Shown in pieces: positions 10,461 through 19,926 of a DNA stretch of 64,000 nucleotides. Position 1 is the first letter of the stretch, and the number at the start of each line of letters is the position of its first letter. This stretch comes from Corynebacterium lizhenjunii (GTDB lineage Bacteria; Actinomycetota; Actinomycetes; Mycobacteriales; Mycobacteriaceae), in assembly GCF_011038655.2 (NCBI RefSeq), contig NZ_CP064954.1, positions 1,364,001-1,428,000 of the forward strand, read 5' to 3'. The notes beneath the pieces were generated by a model. The model made no database searches, was not told the DNA's origin, and saw only the letters and a program-made list of their open reading frames with translations. A program made the position numbers and the translations under genes.

Positions 10461-11837
10461 TTAGCGCCCACGGATGAGCGCGCGCAGCCTGCCTAGGTAG
10501 TCTGCCACCCGCTTTTCTGCGCCGTGCCCGGTGGGTTTGTAGTATTCCACACCCTGCAATTGGTCCGGCAGGTATTGCTGTGCCACCACCCCACGGGGGT
10601 CATCATGTGGGTAGCGGTAACCCACCGCATTACCTAGCTGCTTAGCACCGGAATAGTGGCCATCGCGTAAGTGCGGCGGAACGTGGCCAATCTTTCCCTG
10701 GGCGACATCAGACTGCGCGGCAGAGATGGCCTCGATAACCGAATTGGACTTCGGAGCTGTGGCCAAGTGAATGGTGGCCTGCGCCAAAGGAATTCGCGCC
10801 TCGGGCATACCAATGAGCTGGGCAGCCTGCGCGGCAGCCACCGCAGTCGTCAGCGCCGTGGGGTCCGCCATGCCAATATCCTCTGAGGCGTGCACTATGA
10901 GCCTGCGGGCAATAAACCGCGGATCTTCGCCCGCCTCTACCATCCGGGCCAGGTAATGCAGCGCAGCATCCACGTCAGAGCCGCGGATGGACTTAATAAA
11001 GGCACTCACCACGTCATAGTGCTGGTCACCATCACGGTCATAGCGCACCACAGCGCGATTGACGTTGTCACGTACAGTATCGACTGTCAGCCTCTGTCCG
11101 TCGGCCACAGCCTCTGCCGCTGCCTCCAAGTAAGTCAGCGTACGGCGGGCATCCCCGCCAGCAAGTTGGACCAGGGTCTCCACGGCGGCTTCGTCAATGC
11201 TGATCCGCCCCGCCAAACCGCGTTCGTCTTCCACTGCGCGGGCAACCAGCCGCCACAAGTCGGCATCCTCCAAGGGCTGCAATTGCAGCAACAAGGAACG
11301 CGATAGCAGCGGGGCCACAACGGAAAAAGACGGGTTTTCAGTCGTCGCCGCCACTAGCAGCACGGTGCGGTTTTCCACCGCAGCCAACAACGCGTCTTGT
11401 TGCGTCTTAGAAAACCGGTGCACCTCGTCAATAAAAAGCACGGTGCGCTGCCCAGCAATCAACGCCTTACGCGCATGCTCGATGACCTCGCGAACCTGTT
11501 TTACCCCAGAGTCCAGGGCGGACAACCCCACAAACTGCTGCCCCATTGATGCAGCAATCAAGGAAGCGATGGTGGTTTTGCCCGTACCCGGTGGCCCGTA
11601 CAAAATGACCGAGGCCTCCCCGGAGCCCTCCACCAATCGGCGCAGGGGCTTGCCCGGTCCCAGCAGGTGTTCTTGGCCCAAAACTTCTTCCAGGCTGCGC
11701 GGACGCATGCGGGCGGCCAGGGGGCTACCCGCATGCGTATGGAACAGATTCTGACCGGGAAGGCTGGCACCGACGGCGGTATCGGCAGACTGGGCAAACC
11801 CCCCACTCGGCTGACCAAATAGTGATTCCTGGTCCAT
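10461..11837 (-). CDS. rarA: Replication-associated recombination protein A (RarA/MgsA) AAA+ ATPase
   Basis: Clamp-loader-like AAA+ ATPase acting at stalled forks. In 458 residues it has the Walker A motif [13 protein letters not shown] near residue 80, Walker [16 protein letters not shown] near 135, sensor TTENPSFSV, and the C-terminal tetramerisation region with [20 protein letters not shown]. The N-terminal ESLFG resembles the SSB/clamp contact seen in the family. It lies between alaS and the phosphotransferase-fold gene, with a 127-bp gap to alaS. Confidence 0.95.
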   Translation of the reverse strand: MDQESLFGQPSGGFAQSADTAVGASLPGQNLFHTHAGSPLAARMRPRSLEEVLGQEHLLGPGKPLRRLVEGSGEASVILYGPPGTGKTTIASLIAASMGQQFVGLSALDSGVKQVREVIEHARKALIAGQRTVLFIDEVHRFSKTQQDALLAAVENRTVLLVAATTENPSFSVVAPLLSRSLLLQLQPLEDADLWRLVARAVEDERGLAGRISIDEAAVETLVQLAGGDARRTLTYLEAAAEAVADGQRLTVDTVRDNVNRAVVRYDRDGDQHYDVVSAFIKSIRGSDVDAALHYLARMVEAGEDPRFIARRLIVHASEDIGMADPTALTTAVAAAQAAQLIGMPEARIPLAQATIHLATAPKSNSVIEAISAAQSDVAQGKIGHVPPHLRDGHYSGAKQLGNAVGYRYPHDDPRGVVAQQYLPDQLQGVEYYKPTGHGAEKRVADYLGRLRALIRGR

Positions 11838-11876
11838 ATCTCCTCCTGTACAGTTCCAGGCGCAGGGACCCAGCCG

Positions 11877-13112
11877 CTAAGGCTGGCGCACCGCGAGGCG
11901 CTGCGCCACTTGGTTGGCATATGCCGCAATCACCGCGTAGTCCTGCCCGCTACACCGCGCCGCAAAGCGCGACAAAGCCTCGAAGGTCTCATATAAATCT
12001 CGGCGAATAAGCAGCTCGGCCTCGCTAAAGGTGGTGCTGTCTGCTTGACGGAGGAAAGACTCCCGGGCCGGGCCGCTAGCCAGCGGTTGGTCCTGTTCGG
12101 CCAGTGCGATGATGCCCTCAATGCCATCGGCATACATGGTGCTCAGACTTGACAGCGCCCACCCCACCAAGGAAGCGACCAGCAGCTTTTCCAGCTTGGC
12201 TTGGTCCCCATAGCGGGGCCAAGCAGTGGTGATTTCCCGCACCCAGGCGGTGATGAACACATCTGCTTCTTCATCATTGATTGGGCGGGCAAAAACGAAC
12301 TGGGGAAATCCGGCGATGACGCAAGCAACGTCAAAGCCGACATTGCGAAATCCGGCCCACTCGTAATCCAGGAAGTACATCTCCTTGCCCACCACAATGT
12401 TGTCCGGGGACAAATCGAAGGGGGTAAAGGCCCGGGAGCGCCCCGATTGCTGAAAGCGGGTGGCGTGGCGCATCAGGCCGTCAAACTCCTTCGGCGGTTC
12501 CAAGCCTTCAGCAGCTAAGATCTGCGCGCCGACCTCGATAGAGCGCCGCAGCGCCCGGTCGCGGATAGCGTGCGTGGTGGCGTACTCCGGATACCTGGTA
12601 AGCATGCGGTTTAAGAGGTGCTCATAATCCTGCTCCCGGGTAGCCGTTCCGGCATGCATGCGTCCCAACTGCTCGCCCAGCAGGCGCAGCAGGTGAACCC
12701 GCTTGCTTTCGCTGGCCTGGTTCAAGGCGGCAATGAGAGTCTCTGCCTCCCCAATATCAGTGAGCACCACAATGCGCGAGTCCATATCGTAGGCCAGCAA
12801 CACTGGACCGGGGCGCACCTCCTGTGGCAAGGAGGTGGTGAACTGGTAGGCCACCACCTCGCGCAAAAAGGCGGCATCATCAATCGGCGAACCGGTAACC
12901 GGCATATGCTTGACCACCACGGAGCGGTGCGGGAGGAATGCGGACGGCGCTAGCCGCGCACGTACCACCACCGCAGTGCCCGAACCGCTGAGAACTTCTA
13001 CTTCCGTCAGCTCCGGGGAACCGCCGAAACGCCTGGTTAACAGTTTATGGGCTACTGCGACCACGCTGTCCGCATCTGCTGGGGAAAGTGGATGTGACTC
13101 CGGGTTAGACAC
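11877..13112 (-). CDS. Phosphotransferase-fold protein (APH/choline-kinase-like), substrate unknown
   Basis: A 411-residue protein with the aminoglycoside-phosphotransferase/choline-kinase fold. An N-lobe has SGSGTAVVVRARL and the ATP-binding lysine in VVVKHM. The C-lobe has FTPFDLSPDNIVVGK in the catalytic-loop position and YFLDYEWAGFRNVGFD as the Mg-binding segment. The Brenner histidine of HGD is replaced by Phe-Asp. GTG 13112 is chosen because AAGGAGG precedes it at seven bases. The ATG at 13127 lies over that site. It sits between aspS and rarA on the same strand. I see no evidence for drug resistance; small-molecule or sugar kinase is equally possible. Confidence 0.72.
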   Translation of the reverse strand: MSNPESHPLSPADADSVVAVAHKLLTRRFGGSPELTEVEVLSGSGTAVVVRARLAPSAFLPHRSVVVKHMPVTGSPIDDAAFLREVVAYQFTTSLPQEVRPGPVLLAYDMDSRIVVLTDIGEAETLIAALNQASESKRVHLLRLLGEQLGRMHAGTATREQDYEHLLNRMLTRYPEYATTHAIRDRALRRSIEVGAQILAAEGLEPPKEFDGLMRHATRFQQSGRSRAFTPFDLSPDNIVVGKEMYFLDYEWAGFRNVGFDVACVIAGFPQFVFARPINDEEADVFITAWVREITTAWPRYGDQAKLEKLLVASLVGWALSSLSTMYADGIEGIIALAEQDQPLASGPARESFLRQADSTTFSEAELLIRRDLYETFEALSRFAARCSGQDYAVIAAYANQVAQRLAVRQP

Positions 13113-13206
13113 GCTGCCCTCCTTCATCGCTCAACTTGGTGCCGCTGTGGGATCGACCGGCCGGCTCAACTGGCCGGCACAACTGGCTTTAGTGCCGTAC
13201 TCAGCT

Positions 13207-14997
13207 CTACTGGCTTTTCTCCGCCGCGGGCTTGAAGTCCACGCCAGTTTCTTTGCGCTGGGCCGCCGGGATCGGGGCCGGGGCGTCGGTAAGCGGATCC
13301 ACTCCGCCGCCGGACTTGGGGAAGGCAATGACATCGCGAATGGAGTCAAAGCCGCCCAGCAGGGAGACAATGCGGTCCCAGCCGAAGGCGATACCGCCGT
13401 GCGGCGGGGCGCCGTAGCTGAAGGCGTCCAGCAGAAAGCCGAACTTCTCCTGGGCTTCTTCCTCCCCGATACCCATCACGTCAAACACACGCTTTTGCAC
13501 GTCTTGACGGTGAATACGGATCGAGCCGCCACCGATCTCATTGCCATTGCAGACGATGTCATAGGCATAAGCAGTCGCCTCACCCGGGTTCTGATCAAAA
13601 CTATCGATCCACTCCGGCTTTGGGGAGGTAAACGCGTGGTGGACCGCGGTCCACTTGGAGTTGCCCAAGGCAACGTCACCCGATGCGGTGGCATCCGCCG
13701 CAGGCTCAAACAGGGGGGCATCGACCACCCACGTAAAGGCCCAGTCGCCGTCCTTAATCAAGCCAAGCTTGCGGGCAATCTCGCCGCGGGCGGCGCCCAA
13801 CAAGGCCCGGGAAGACTTCACGTCGCCGGCCGCGAAGAAGATAGCATCCCCCGGCTTCGCTCCCACATGGGCGGCAATTCCGGCGCGTTCTTCTTCCGTA
13901 ATGTTCTTAGCCACCGGCCCGCCCAGGGTGCCATCCTCAGCGATAGTAATATAGGCCAGACCCTTAGCGCCGCGCTGCTTGGCCCATTCCTGCCAGGCAT
14001 CGAACTGGCGGCGCGGCTGCGAGGCACCACCGTCCATCACCACAGCACCGACGTAGTCATTCTGGAAAACCCGGAAGGTGGTGTTGCGGAAGAACTCCGT
14101 GCATTCCACCAGCTTGATGTCAAAACGCAGGTCTGGCTTATCCGATCCGTAGTACTTCATGGCATCGGCATAAGTCATCCGCGGAATCGGCGTAGAAATC
14201 TCATAGCCGATGAGCTTCCACAGCTCCACCAAAATTTCCTCTGCCAAAGCGATGACATCATCCTGGTCTACAAAGGACATCTCCACATCCAGCTGGGTAA
14301 ACTCCGGCTGACGGTCGGCACGGAAGTCCTCATCGCGGTAACAGCGGGCAATCTGGTAGTAGCGCTCCATACCGGCGACCATCAGCAGCTGCTTAAACAG
14401 CTGCGGGGACTGCGGCAATGCGTACCAGGAACCCGGCTTCAGGCGCGCCGGCACCAAGAAGTCACGTGCACCCTCCGGGGTGGAACGAGTCAGCGTCGGC
14501 GTCTCAATCTCCGTGAACTCGTGCTTGTCCAACACCTGTCGGGCGGCACGGTTGGCAGCCGAGCGCAGACGCAGGGCATCCCCCTGGGTCTTGCGACGCA
14601 GATCCAGGTAGCGGTAGCGCAGACGAGCTTCCTCGCCTACCTCGCCAGAAGTTGCGGGATCATCAATCTGGAAAGGCAGCGCTGCCGACTGGTTAAGGAC
14701 TTCCAGTTCAGTGACATTGACCTCGATCTCACCAGAGGCCAGGTTGGGGTTCTCCGACCCCTCCGGACGGGCCTCCACTATGCCAGTTACCCGGACGCAG
14801 TACTCCGAGCGCAGATCGTGGGCAGCTTCTGCCACTGCAGATTCGCGGAAGACCGCCTGGGCAATGCCGGAACGATCACGCAGATCGATAAAGATCACAC
14901 CCCCGTGGTCACGGCGGCGGGACACCCACCCGGTGAGGGTGACGGACTTCCCCACCAAATCCTTGCGCAGGTTGCCAGCCAAATGGGTACGCAGCAT
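13207..14997 (-). CDS. aspS: Aspartate--tRNA ligase
   Basis: Class IIb synthetase of 596 residues. An N-terminal OB-fold anticodon domain ([21 protein letters not shown], residues about 20-40) is followed by the bacterial-type catalytic domain with motif 2 ([18 protein letters not shown]), the GAD insertion (residues about 300-420) and motif 3 ([10 protein letters not shown]). Start ATG at 14997 behind GGAAAGGAAAAACGCGA is consistent with the OB-fold starting at residue 3. A 94-bp gap separates it from the phosphotransferase-fold gene. Confidence 0.97.
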   Translation of the reverse strand: MLRTHLAGNLRKDLVGKSVTLTGWVSRRRDHGGVIFIDLRDRSGIAQAVFRESAVAEAAHDLRSEYCVRVTGIVEARPEGSENPNLASGEIEVNVTELEVLNQSAALPFQIDDPATSGEVGEEARLRYRYLDLRRKTQGDALRLRSAANRAARQVLDKHEFTEIETPTLTRSTPEGARDFLVPARLKPGSWYALPQSPQLFKQLLMVAGMERYYQIARCYRDEDFRADRQPEFTQLDVEMSFVDQDDVIALAEEILVELWKLIGYEISTPIPRMTYADAMKYYGSDKPDLRFDIKLVECTEFFRNTTFRVFQNDYVGAVVMDGGASQPRRQFDAWQEWAKQRGAKGLAYITIAEDGTLGGPVAKNITEEERAGIAAHVGAKPGDAIFFAAGDVKSSRALLGAARGEIARKLGLIKDGDWAFTWVVDAPLFEPAADATASGDVALGNSKWTAVHHAFTSPKPEWIDSFDQNPGEATAYAYDIVCNGNEIGGGSIRIHRQDVQKRVFDVMGIGEEEAQEKFGFLLDAFSYGAPPHGGIAFGWDRIVSLLGGFDSIRDVIAFPKSGGGVDPLTDAPAPIPAAQRKETGVDFKPAAEKSQ

Positions 14998-15000
14998 TCG

Positions 15001-15284
15001 CGTTTTTCCTTTCCATGTGTCGCATCCGGCCCCGCCACGCGTAGACAGCGCGCGCGGATGCCAGGTGCGTTAAGCCTTGTGCTTGAGCCTTGAGCTTGAA
15101 AGTGCTTCAGTGCGGCCCCAAGCATACCCGGTGCCGTGGACACCAACCCTTTGGGGCGGCCATCGACTCCGCTCAACGCCGCCCAGCCCCCGCACAATGG
15201 TCCACACATGTGGAATGACGCCCCATGCCGCTTGCAGCAAACCTTCACATGTGACGAACCTCCACATGTGGAATGATGATCAGC
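15001..15284. promoter_or_regulatory. Divergent intergenic region with three CACATGTG palindromes
   Basis: The spacer between aspS (minus) and the metallopeptidase gene (plus) carries three identical 8-bp palindromes CACATGTG at 15205-15212, 15246-15253 and 15263-15270. The first and third are part of the longer shared string CACATGTGGAATGA. The last one ends only 14 bases before the metallopeptidase start. The string does not occur elsewhere in the window. This looks like a multi-site operator for the metallopeptidase gene; the binding protein is unknown. Confidence 0.6.
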
Positions 15285-16193
15285 ATGACTTTTCGTGCGG
15301 ACGCAGAATTTGACAACACCCGCGCCACCCGCGGCGGGGGCGGACGGGGCCGCGGTGTGCCCATTGCGGCAGGAGGGGGCATCGGCACGCTAGTCATCGT
15401 GGGTCTCTTCCTGCTGCTGGGTGGCAACCCTGCGGACTTGGACCAAATCCTTGGCTCGGACCAAGGTAACCAGGTAGGGCCTGCCGACCCCGGTGCACAG
15501 ACCGAGGAAGGCTTTGAGCACTGCCAAACCGCTGAGGACGGCAACAAGTATGACGACTGCCGCGTGATGTACACCGCATCCTCGGTAGATCGCGTGTGGA
15601 CCGAGCAGCTGCCACAGCAAGCGGGTATTGACTACACCCAGCCAGGCGTGGTGATTTTTGAAGGAAGCGCTCAATCAGGCTGCGGCGTGGCCTCTGCCGC
15701 CACCGGACCGTTTTACTGCCCCGGTGACCAATCCGCTTATTTTGATGTCTCTTTCTTCCAAGACCTGCGCAAGTTTGGTGCCGATAATGCCCCACTGACG
15801 CAGATGTACATCGTGGCCCATGAAATTGGCCACCACATCCAACAGTTAGAAGGCACCCTGGGGCTGTCGAATTATAACGAACCTGGCGCGGACTCCAACG
15901 CGGTAAAGATTGAGCTGCAGGCAGACTGCTACGCCGGTATTTGGGCGCACCACGCCGATAAAGGGCAGCGCGCTGAGCTAGAGACCATCACCCAAGAACA
16001 AGCCCAGGATGCCATTAATGCCGCCCGGGCGGTCGGTGATGACAATATCCAGCGCCGCTCCGGCGGGGATGTGCGCCCTGAGCAGTGGACGCACGGCTCC
16101 TCGGAGCAGCGGGCGCAAGCTTTCCTGCGCGGCTACACCGACGGCACGATGGCAACCTGCGACTACCTCGAGCGCGGTGTCTATAACTCCTAA
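15285..16193 (+). CDS. Membrane-anchored neutral zinc metallopeptidase (YpfJ-type)
   Basis: A 302-residue protein of the neutral zinc metallopeptidase family. A short glycine/arginine-rich N-terminus is followed by one membrane helix (about residues 27-46), then an extracytoplasmic domain with the zinc motif HEIGHH at about 179-184 and a second conserved block with ELQADCYAGIWAHHA near 210, where the glutamate is the likely third ligand. Four cysteines outside (CQ, DC, SGCG, YCPG) could form disulfides. Start ATG 15285 is chosen because MTFRADAEFD matches the family. ATGs at 15273 and 15276 are in frame. Physiological substrate unknown. Confidence 0.85.
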   Translation: MTFRADAEFDNTRATRGGGGRGRGVPIAAGGGIGTLVIVGLFLLLGGNPADLDQILGSDQGNQVGPADPGAQTEEGFEHCQTAEDGNKYDDCRVMYTASSVDRVWTEQLPQQAGIDYTQPGVVIFEGSAQSGCGVASAATGPFYCPGDQSAYFDVSFFQDLRKFGADNAPLTQMYIVAHEIGHHIQQLEGTLGLSNYNEPGADSNAVKIELQADCYAGIWAHHADKGQRAELETITQEQAQDAINAARAVGDDNIQRRSGGDVRPEQWTHGSSEQRAQAFLRGYTDGTMATCDYLERGVYNS

Positions 16194-16389
16194 ACTCAGC
16201 AACTCCTCAGCTTAAGCCTCACAGCACCGCAGACCGAGGACCCACGAGCGCGATAGCGGCAACCAATAGGTCCAGTTTTCCGGCCTTAGCTTGCCGTTTC
16301 CCGGCTGTTCATCGGTTCGCTAGGCTGTGTAGGTGTGTAACGCGCACAGCGTTGCTGACTTGGATGCGTTTCTTGAAAGAATTTCCTCA

Positions 16390-18006
16390 ATGACTACGGC
16401 ACCTCCCGCCCCCTCCCCGGAACTGGGGCCTGCCCAAAAGTCTTCTACAGACTGGGTATGGCACCTCTCCTTCGGTTTGTTGTTGGCGATCACCTTCATA
16501 TGGTTCGTCTTCTGGTCCAACGGTTACGTCCACCCCGGTTCCAATAAAATCATCCTGGTAACCGCCATCATCTTCGCGCTATTTATGGCGTTTAACATTG
16601 GTGGCAATGACGTGGCCAATTCTTTCGGCACTTCCGTGGGTGCGGGCACGCTGACTATGAAGCAGGCGCTCGTAGTCGCAGCCATCTTTGAAGTCTCCGG
16701 AGCAATACTTGCTGGCGGTGAAGTCACGAATACGGTGCGCTCGGGCATCGTGGACCTAACTGCGATAAACAATCTGGATCCCATGGAATTCGTCTTCATT
16801 ATGATGGCGGCGCTGCTGGGGGCAGCCGTATGGCTGTTACTAGCCACGCGGATGGGATGGCCGGTGTCTACGACGCACTCGATTATCGGCGGCATAGTCG
16901 GTGCAGCACTCACAGTGGGATTTATGACGGGCACCGGCAGCTGGAGCATGGTGCAATGGTCAGAAATCGGCCGCATTGCGCTGTCTTGGGTGCTTTCCCC
17001 CGTGTTGGGCGGGCTAGCGGCTTTCTTACTCTTCGGGTGGATTAAACGGGCAATTTTGGTCTACAACGACCAGGCCGACGAGCAGCTCATTGAAATTAAA
17101 GACCGCCGCGCCCGGCTACATGAAGAGCACAAAACCCACTTCGATGCCATGTCACGGCTGCAGCAGATCTCCTACACCCACGCCATGGCGCGTGATGCCG
17201 CCCTACTCACCGGCGTGGACAAATACGATCCAGAGGAATTGGAGTCCGAATACTACCGGGAGCTCCATGCGATTAATGAGAAGATGAACCAGGTCGACGC
17301 CCACCGCGCCCTAGAACACTGGGTGCCGGTGCTAGCCGCCTTCGGCGCAGTGGTGATCTCCTCCATGCTGCTATTCAAGGGCCTCAAGCACACTCATATC
17401 GACTTCACGGCCTTGCAATATGCCCTAATCATCGGCATGGTAGGTGCCGCAGTCTGGATGGCGGTGTCCATCTACGCGCGCTCTCTGAAACACAAGTCAC
17501 TGTCGCGCTCCACCTTCCTAATTTTTTCTTGGATGCAGGTTTTTACCGCTTCCGCTTTTGCCTTCTCCCACGGCTCCAATGACATTGCTAACGCCATTGG
17601 CCCCTTCATCGCCGTGCTAGATGTGCTGCAAAATGGCACAATTTCTGCCGAAGCCGCTGTTCCTCCCGAAGTCATGATCGCCATGGTGGTGGCGCTGACC
17701 GCTGGGCTGTGGTTTATCGGCCGCTTTGTTATCAAGACCGTCGGCTCCGATCTCACCGTCATGCACCCCTCCTCGGGGTTCGCCGCGGAGCTCGCCGCCG
17801 CCGGGGTGGTCATGGCCGCCTCCATCTTCGGCCTACCAGTTTCTTCGACCCACATCCTCATCGGTGCGGTGCTGGGCGTTGGCGTGGTCAATCGCGCCGC
17901 CAACTGGACTCTGATGAAGCCCATCGGACTGGCCTGGATCATCACCCTCCCGGCCTCTGCGGGTATTGCCGCTGTCACGGTTTCCCTGCTGCGGGTTGTG
18001 TTCTAA
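16390..18006 (+). CDS. Inorganic phosphate transporter, PiT family
   Basis: Low-affinity phosphate/metal-phosphate symporter of about 538 residues. It has the duplicated PiT signature: [19 protein letters not shown] in the first half and [18 protein letters not shown] in the second. A cytoplasmic loop of about 100 charged residues ([17 protein letters not shown] onward) separates the halves. The ATG at 16390 gives [17 protein letters not shown] frame opening at 16333 is possible but lacks a ribosome site. No phoU-like gene is adjacent, although corynebacterial pit genes often stand alone. A 29-bp TATA-free gap separates it from the next gene, so readthrough is likely. Confidence 0.93.
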   Translation: MTTAPPAPSPELGPAQKSSTDWVWHLSFGLLLAITFIWFVFWSNGYVHPGSNKIILVTAIIFALFMAFNIGGNDVANSFGTSVGAGTLTMKQALVVAAIFEVSGAILAGGEVTNTVRSGIVDLTAINNLDPMEFVFIMMAALLGAAVWLLLATRMGWPVSTTHSIIGGIVGAALTVGFMTGTGSWSMVQWSEIGRIALSWVLSPVLGGLAAFLLFGWIKRAILVYNDQADEQLIEIKDRRARLHEEHKTHFDAMSRLQQISYTHAMARDAALLTGVDKYDPEELESEYYRELHAINEKMNQVDAHRALEHWVPVLAAFGAVVISSMLLFKGLKHTHIDFTALQYALIIGMVGAAVWMAVSIYARSLKHKSLSRSTFLIFSWMQVFTASAFAFSHGSNDIANAIGPFIAVLDVLQNGTISAEAAVPPEVMIAMVVALTAGLWFIGRFVIKTVGSDLTVMHPSSGFAAELAAAGVVMAASIFGLPVSSTHILIGAVLGVGVVNRAANWTLMKPIGLAWIITLPASAGIAAVTVSLLRVVF

Positions 18007-18032
18007 CCCAGTCCTGGTCGAGAAAGGATTCC

Positions 18033-19175
18033 ATGCAATTCGGCGTCTTTAGTATTGGCGATGTCACCCGTAACCCAGTTACAGGGAACCTTCCTTCCGA
18101 AGCCGAGCGTATCCACGCCATGACCGCCATCGCGCTCAAGGCCGAAGAAGTTGGCCTTGATGTCTTTGCCACTGGCGAGCACCACAATCCCCCTTTTGTG
18201 CCATCCTCGCCCACCACGCATTTGGCCTACATAGCAGCCAAGACCTCTACCCTGCAGTTATCTACGGCCACCACGCTAATCACCACCAATGATCCGGTTA
18301 AAATCGCCGAAGATTACGCATTCTTGCAGCATCTATCCGGTGGCCGGGTGGACCTGATGCTTGGACGCGGCAATACCGGACCGGTGTATCCGTGGTTTGG
18401 AAAGGACATCCGCGACGCCATCGCGCTGGCGGTGGAGAACTACCATCTGCTGCGGCGGCTGTGGCGTGAACCTGTGGTCAACTGGGAGGGAAACTTGCGC
18501 ACCCCGCTGCATGGCTACACTTCCACCCCCGCCCCGGTGGAGAATATCCCACCCTTTGTGTGGCATGGCTCCATCCGCTCCCCAGAGATTGCGGAACAGG
18601 CCGCTTACTACGGCGATGGCTTCTTCCACAACAACATCTTTTGGCCCAAGGAGCACACCGCCAAGATGGTCGACCTCTACCGGCGTCGCTTTGCGCATTA
18701 CGGCCACGGCAGCCCGCAGCAAGCCATAGTGGGCTTGGGCGGACATGTGTTCATCGCAGACACGGAGGCCGAGGCGAAGCGCACCTTCCGCCCCTTCTTC
18801 GACAACGCCCCTGTTTATGGCCATGGCCCGAGCCTGGAGGAGTTTAGCAAAACCACGCCGCTGACTGTAGGCACCGTGGAGCAGGTTATTGAGCGCACGC
18901 TCTCCTTCGCGGAGTGGGTGGGTGACTACCAGCGCCAGCTCTTCCTCATCGATCACGCGGGCTTGCCCCTGGAGGTGGTCTTGGACCAAATCGAGATTCT
19001 GGGCACCCAGGTGGTCCCGGAACTGCGCCGCCGCTTTGAGGCCCGCCGTCCTGCCGGGGTTGCCTCCGATCCGCCAACGTTCGCTAGCTTGCGCACCTTG
19101 CGCCACGCTGACCCGCGGGCCGCACACTTCCAGGTAGACCCTGGTCAGGTCCGCCCTGGGCAGGAGGAGGGCTAG
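18033..19175 (+). CDS. FMN-dependent luciferase-like monooxygenase, CE1758 type
   Basis: TIM-barrel flavin monooxygenase of the bacterial luciferase (LLM) family, 380 residues, predicted to oxidise an unknown small molecule with FMNH2 supplied by the next gene. Family features visible are MQFGVFSIGDVTRNP at the N-terminus, ATGEHHNPPF near residue 50, LSTATTLITTNDPVKIAEDYAFL and SGGRVDLMLGRGN near residues 70-115, and GDGFFHNNIFWP. Start ATG 18033 follows AGAAAGGA. Its TAG stop overlaps the GTG start of the reductase gene by one base, so the two are translationally coupled. Confidence 0.9.
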   Translation: MQFGVFSIGDVTRNPVTGNLPSEAERIHAMTAIALKAEEVGLDVFATGEHHNPPFVPSSPTTHLAYIAAKTSTLQLSTATTLITTNDPVKIAEDYAFLQHLSGGRVDLMLGRGNTGPVYPWFGKDIRDAIALAVENYHLLRRLWREPVVNWEGNLRTPLHGYTSTPAPVENIPPFVWHGSIRSPEIAEQAAYYGDGFFHNNIFWPKEHTAKMVDLYRRRFAHYGHGSPQQAIVGLGGHVFIADTEAEAKRTFRPFFDNAPVYGHGPSLEEFSKTTPLTVGTVEQVIERTLSFAEWVGDYQRQLFLIDHAGLPLEVVLDQIEILGTQVVPELRRRFEARRPAGVASDPPTFASLRTLRHADPRAAHFQVDPGQVRPGQEEG

Positions 19176-19834
19176 TGCGTAGTCTGGTTGTGCTCAGCGC
19201 CGGGGTGTCCACGCCTTCTACCACACTGCAGCTTGCCGATGCCCTGGCACAGGCCACCGTTTCCCAGCTCACCGCCCGCGGGGAAGGCGCAGAGGTTATC
19301 GTGGTGGAATTGCGCGAGCTGGCGGCAGAGTTGGCTACTGCTGCCACATCGTGGACGGTTGCCACGCCGGGCCTGGACAGTGCGCGGGATGTGGTCGGCG
19401 CCGCTGATGGCCTGATTGCTGCGACGCCCGTGTTCCAGGGGTCCTATTCTGGTTTGTTCAAGCTCTTCTTTGACACCTTGCCCCCGGCAGCCTTGGAGGG
19501 TACGCCCGCCATTATCGCTGCGACCGGGGGCTCAAGCAGGCATGCCCATGTGCTGGATTATGCCCTGCGCCCGCTGCTCAATTACCTGCACGCACTCACG
19601 GTTCCTACCGGCGTCTTCCAGGCCACGCAGGACTTTGGCTCCAGCGAGGGCGGGCGTACGCAGCGCCGCATCCTGCGCGCGGCCCAGCAGTTGGCGGACT
19701 TGATGGTGGGCCCTGCTGACAGGGTGTCAGGGTTAACCCCGCTTGCCGATACCCCAGTAACCGACCCCGCAGGCAGCTTTCAGCCCTTCAGCGTGTTATT
19801 GCGCGGTCATACCGGGCAGCAACCAGAAGACTAG
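19175..19834 (+). CDS. NAD(P)H:FMN reductase, CE1759 type
   Basis: Flavodoxin-fold reductase of 219 residues that probably supplies reduced FMN to the overlapping luciferase-like monooxygenase. Visible features: RSLVVLSAGVSTPSTT at the phosphate-binding N-terminus, ATPVFQGSYSGLFKLFFDTLP (the flavin-binding TP-Y-GS-SG segment) near residue 85, and AATGGSSRHAHVLDYALRPLL near residue 115. The GTG start at 19175 shares its first base with the upstream stop codon. The two-gene arrangement is typical of two-component flavin monooxygenases. Confidence 0.9.
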   Translation: MRSLVVLSAGVSTPSTTLQLADALAQATVSQLTARGEGAEVIVVELRELAAELATAATSWTVATPGLDSARDVVGAADGLIAATPVFQGSYSGLFKLFFDTLPPAALEGTPAIIAATGGSSRHAHVLDYALRPLLNYLHALTVPTGVFQATQDFGSSEGGRTQRRILRAAQQLADLMVGPADRVSGLTPLADTPVTDPAGSFQPFSVLLRGHTGQQPED

Positions 19835-19926
19835 TATGTAACCCAAGCCCACGCTTTTTAAACTCTGCCCGTGTTTTAAGTTTTCCTCGTGACTTAGCTT
19901 GTCCCGCGAAAGGTGCTCAGGTATTT

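Noticed and set aside
11877..13112. Aminoglycoside resistance gene
   Set aside because: Only the general fold is shared; it sits in a conserved housekeeping context and the catalytic loop is atypical, so resistance is not supported.
12910..15093. Very long plus-strand open frame (727 codons) opposite aspS
   Set aside because: It is the mirror of the aspS coding frame in a GC-rich gene; no ribosome site, no recognisable domain, and aspS on the other strand is certain.
17709..18032. In-frame extension of the monooxygenase gene into the phosphate transporter gene
   Set aside because: Arg/His-rich nonsense sequence overlapping the transporter; a good ribosome site precedes the ATG at 18033.
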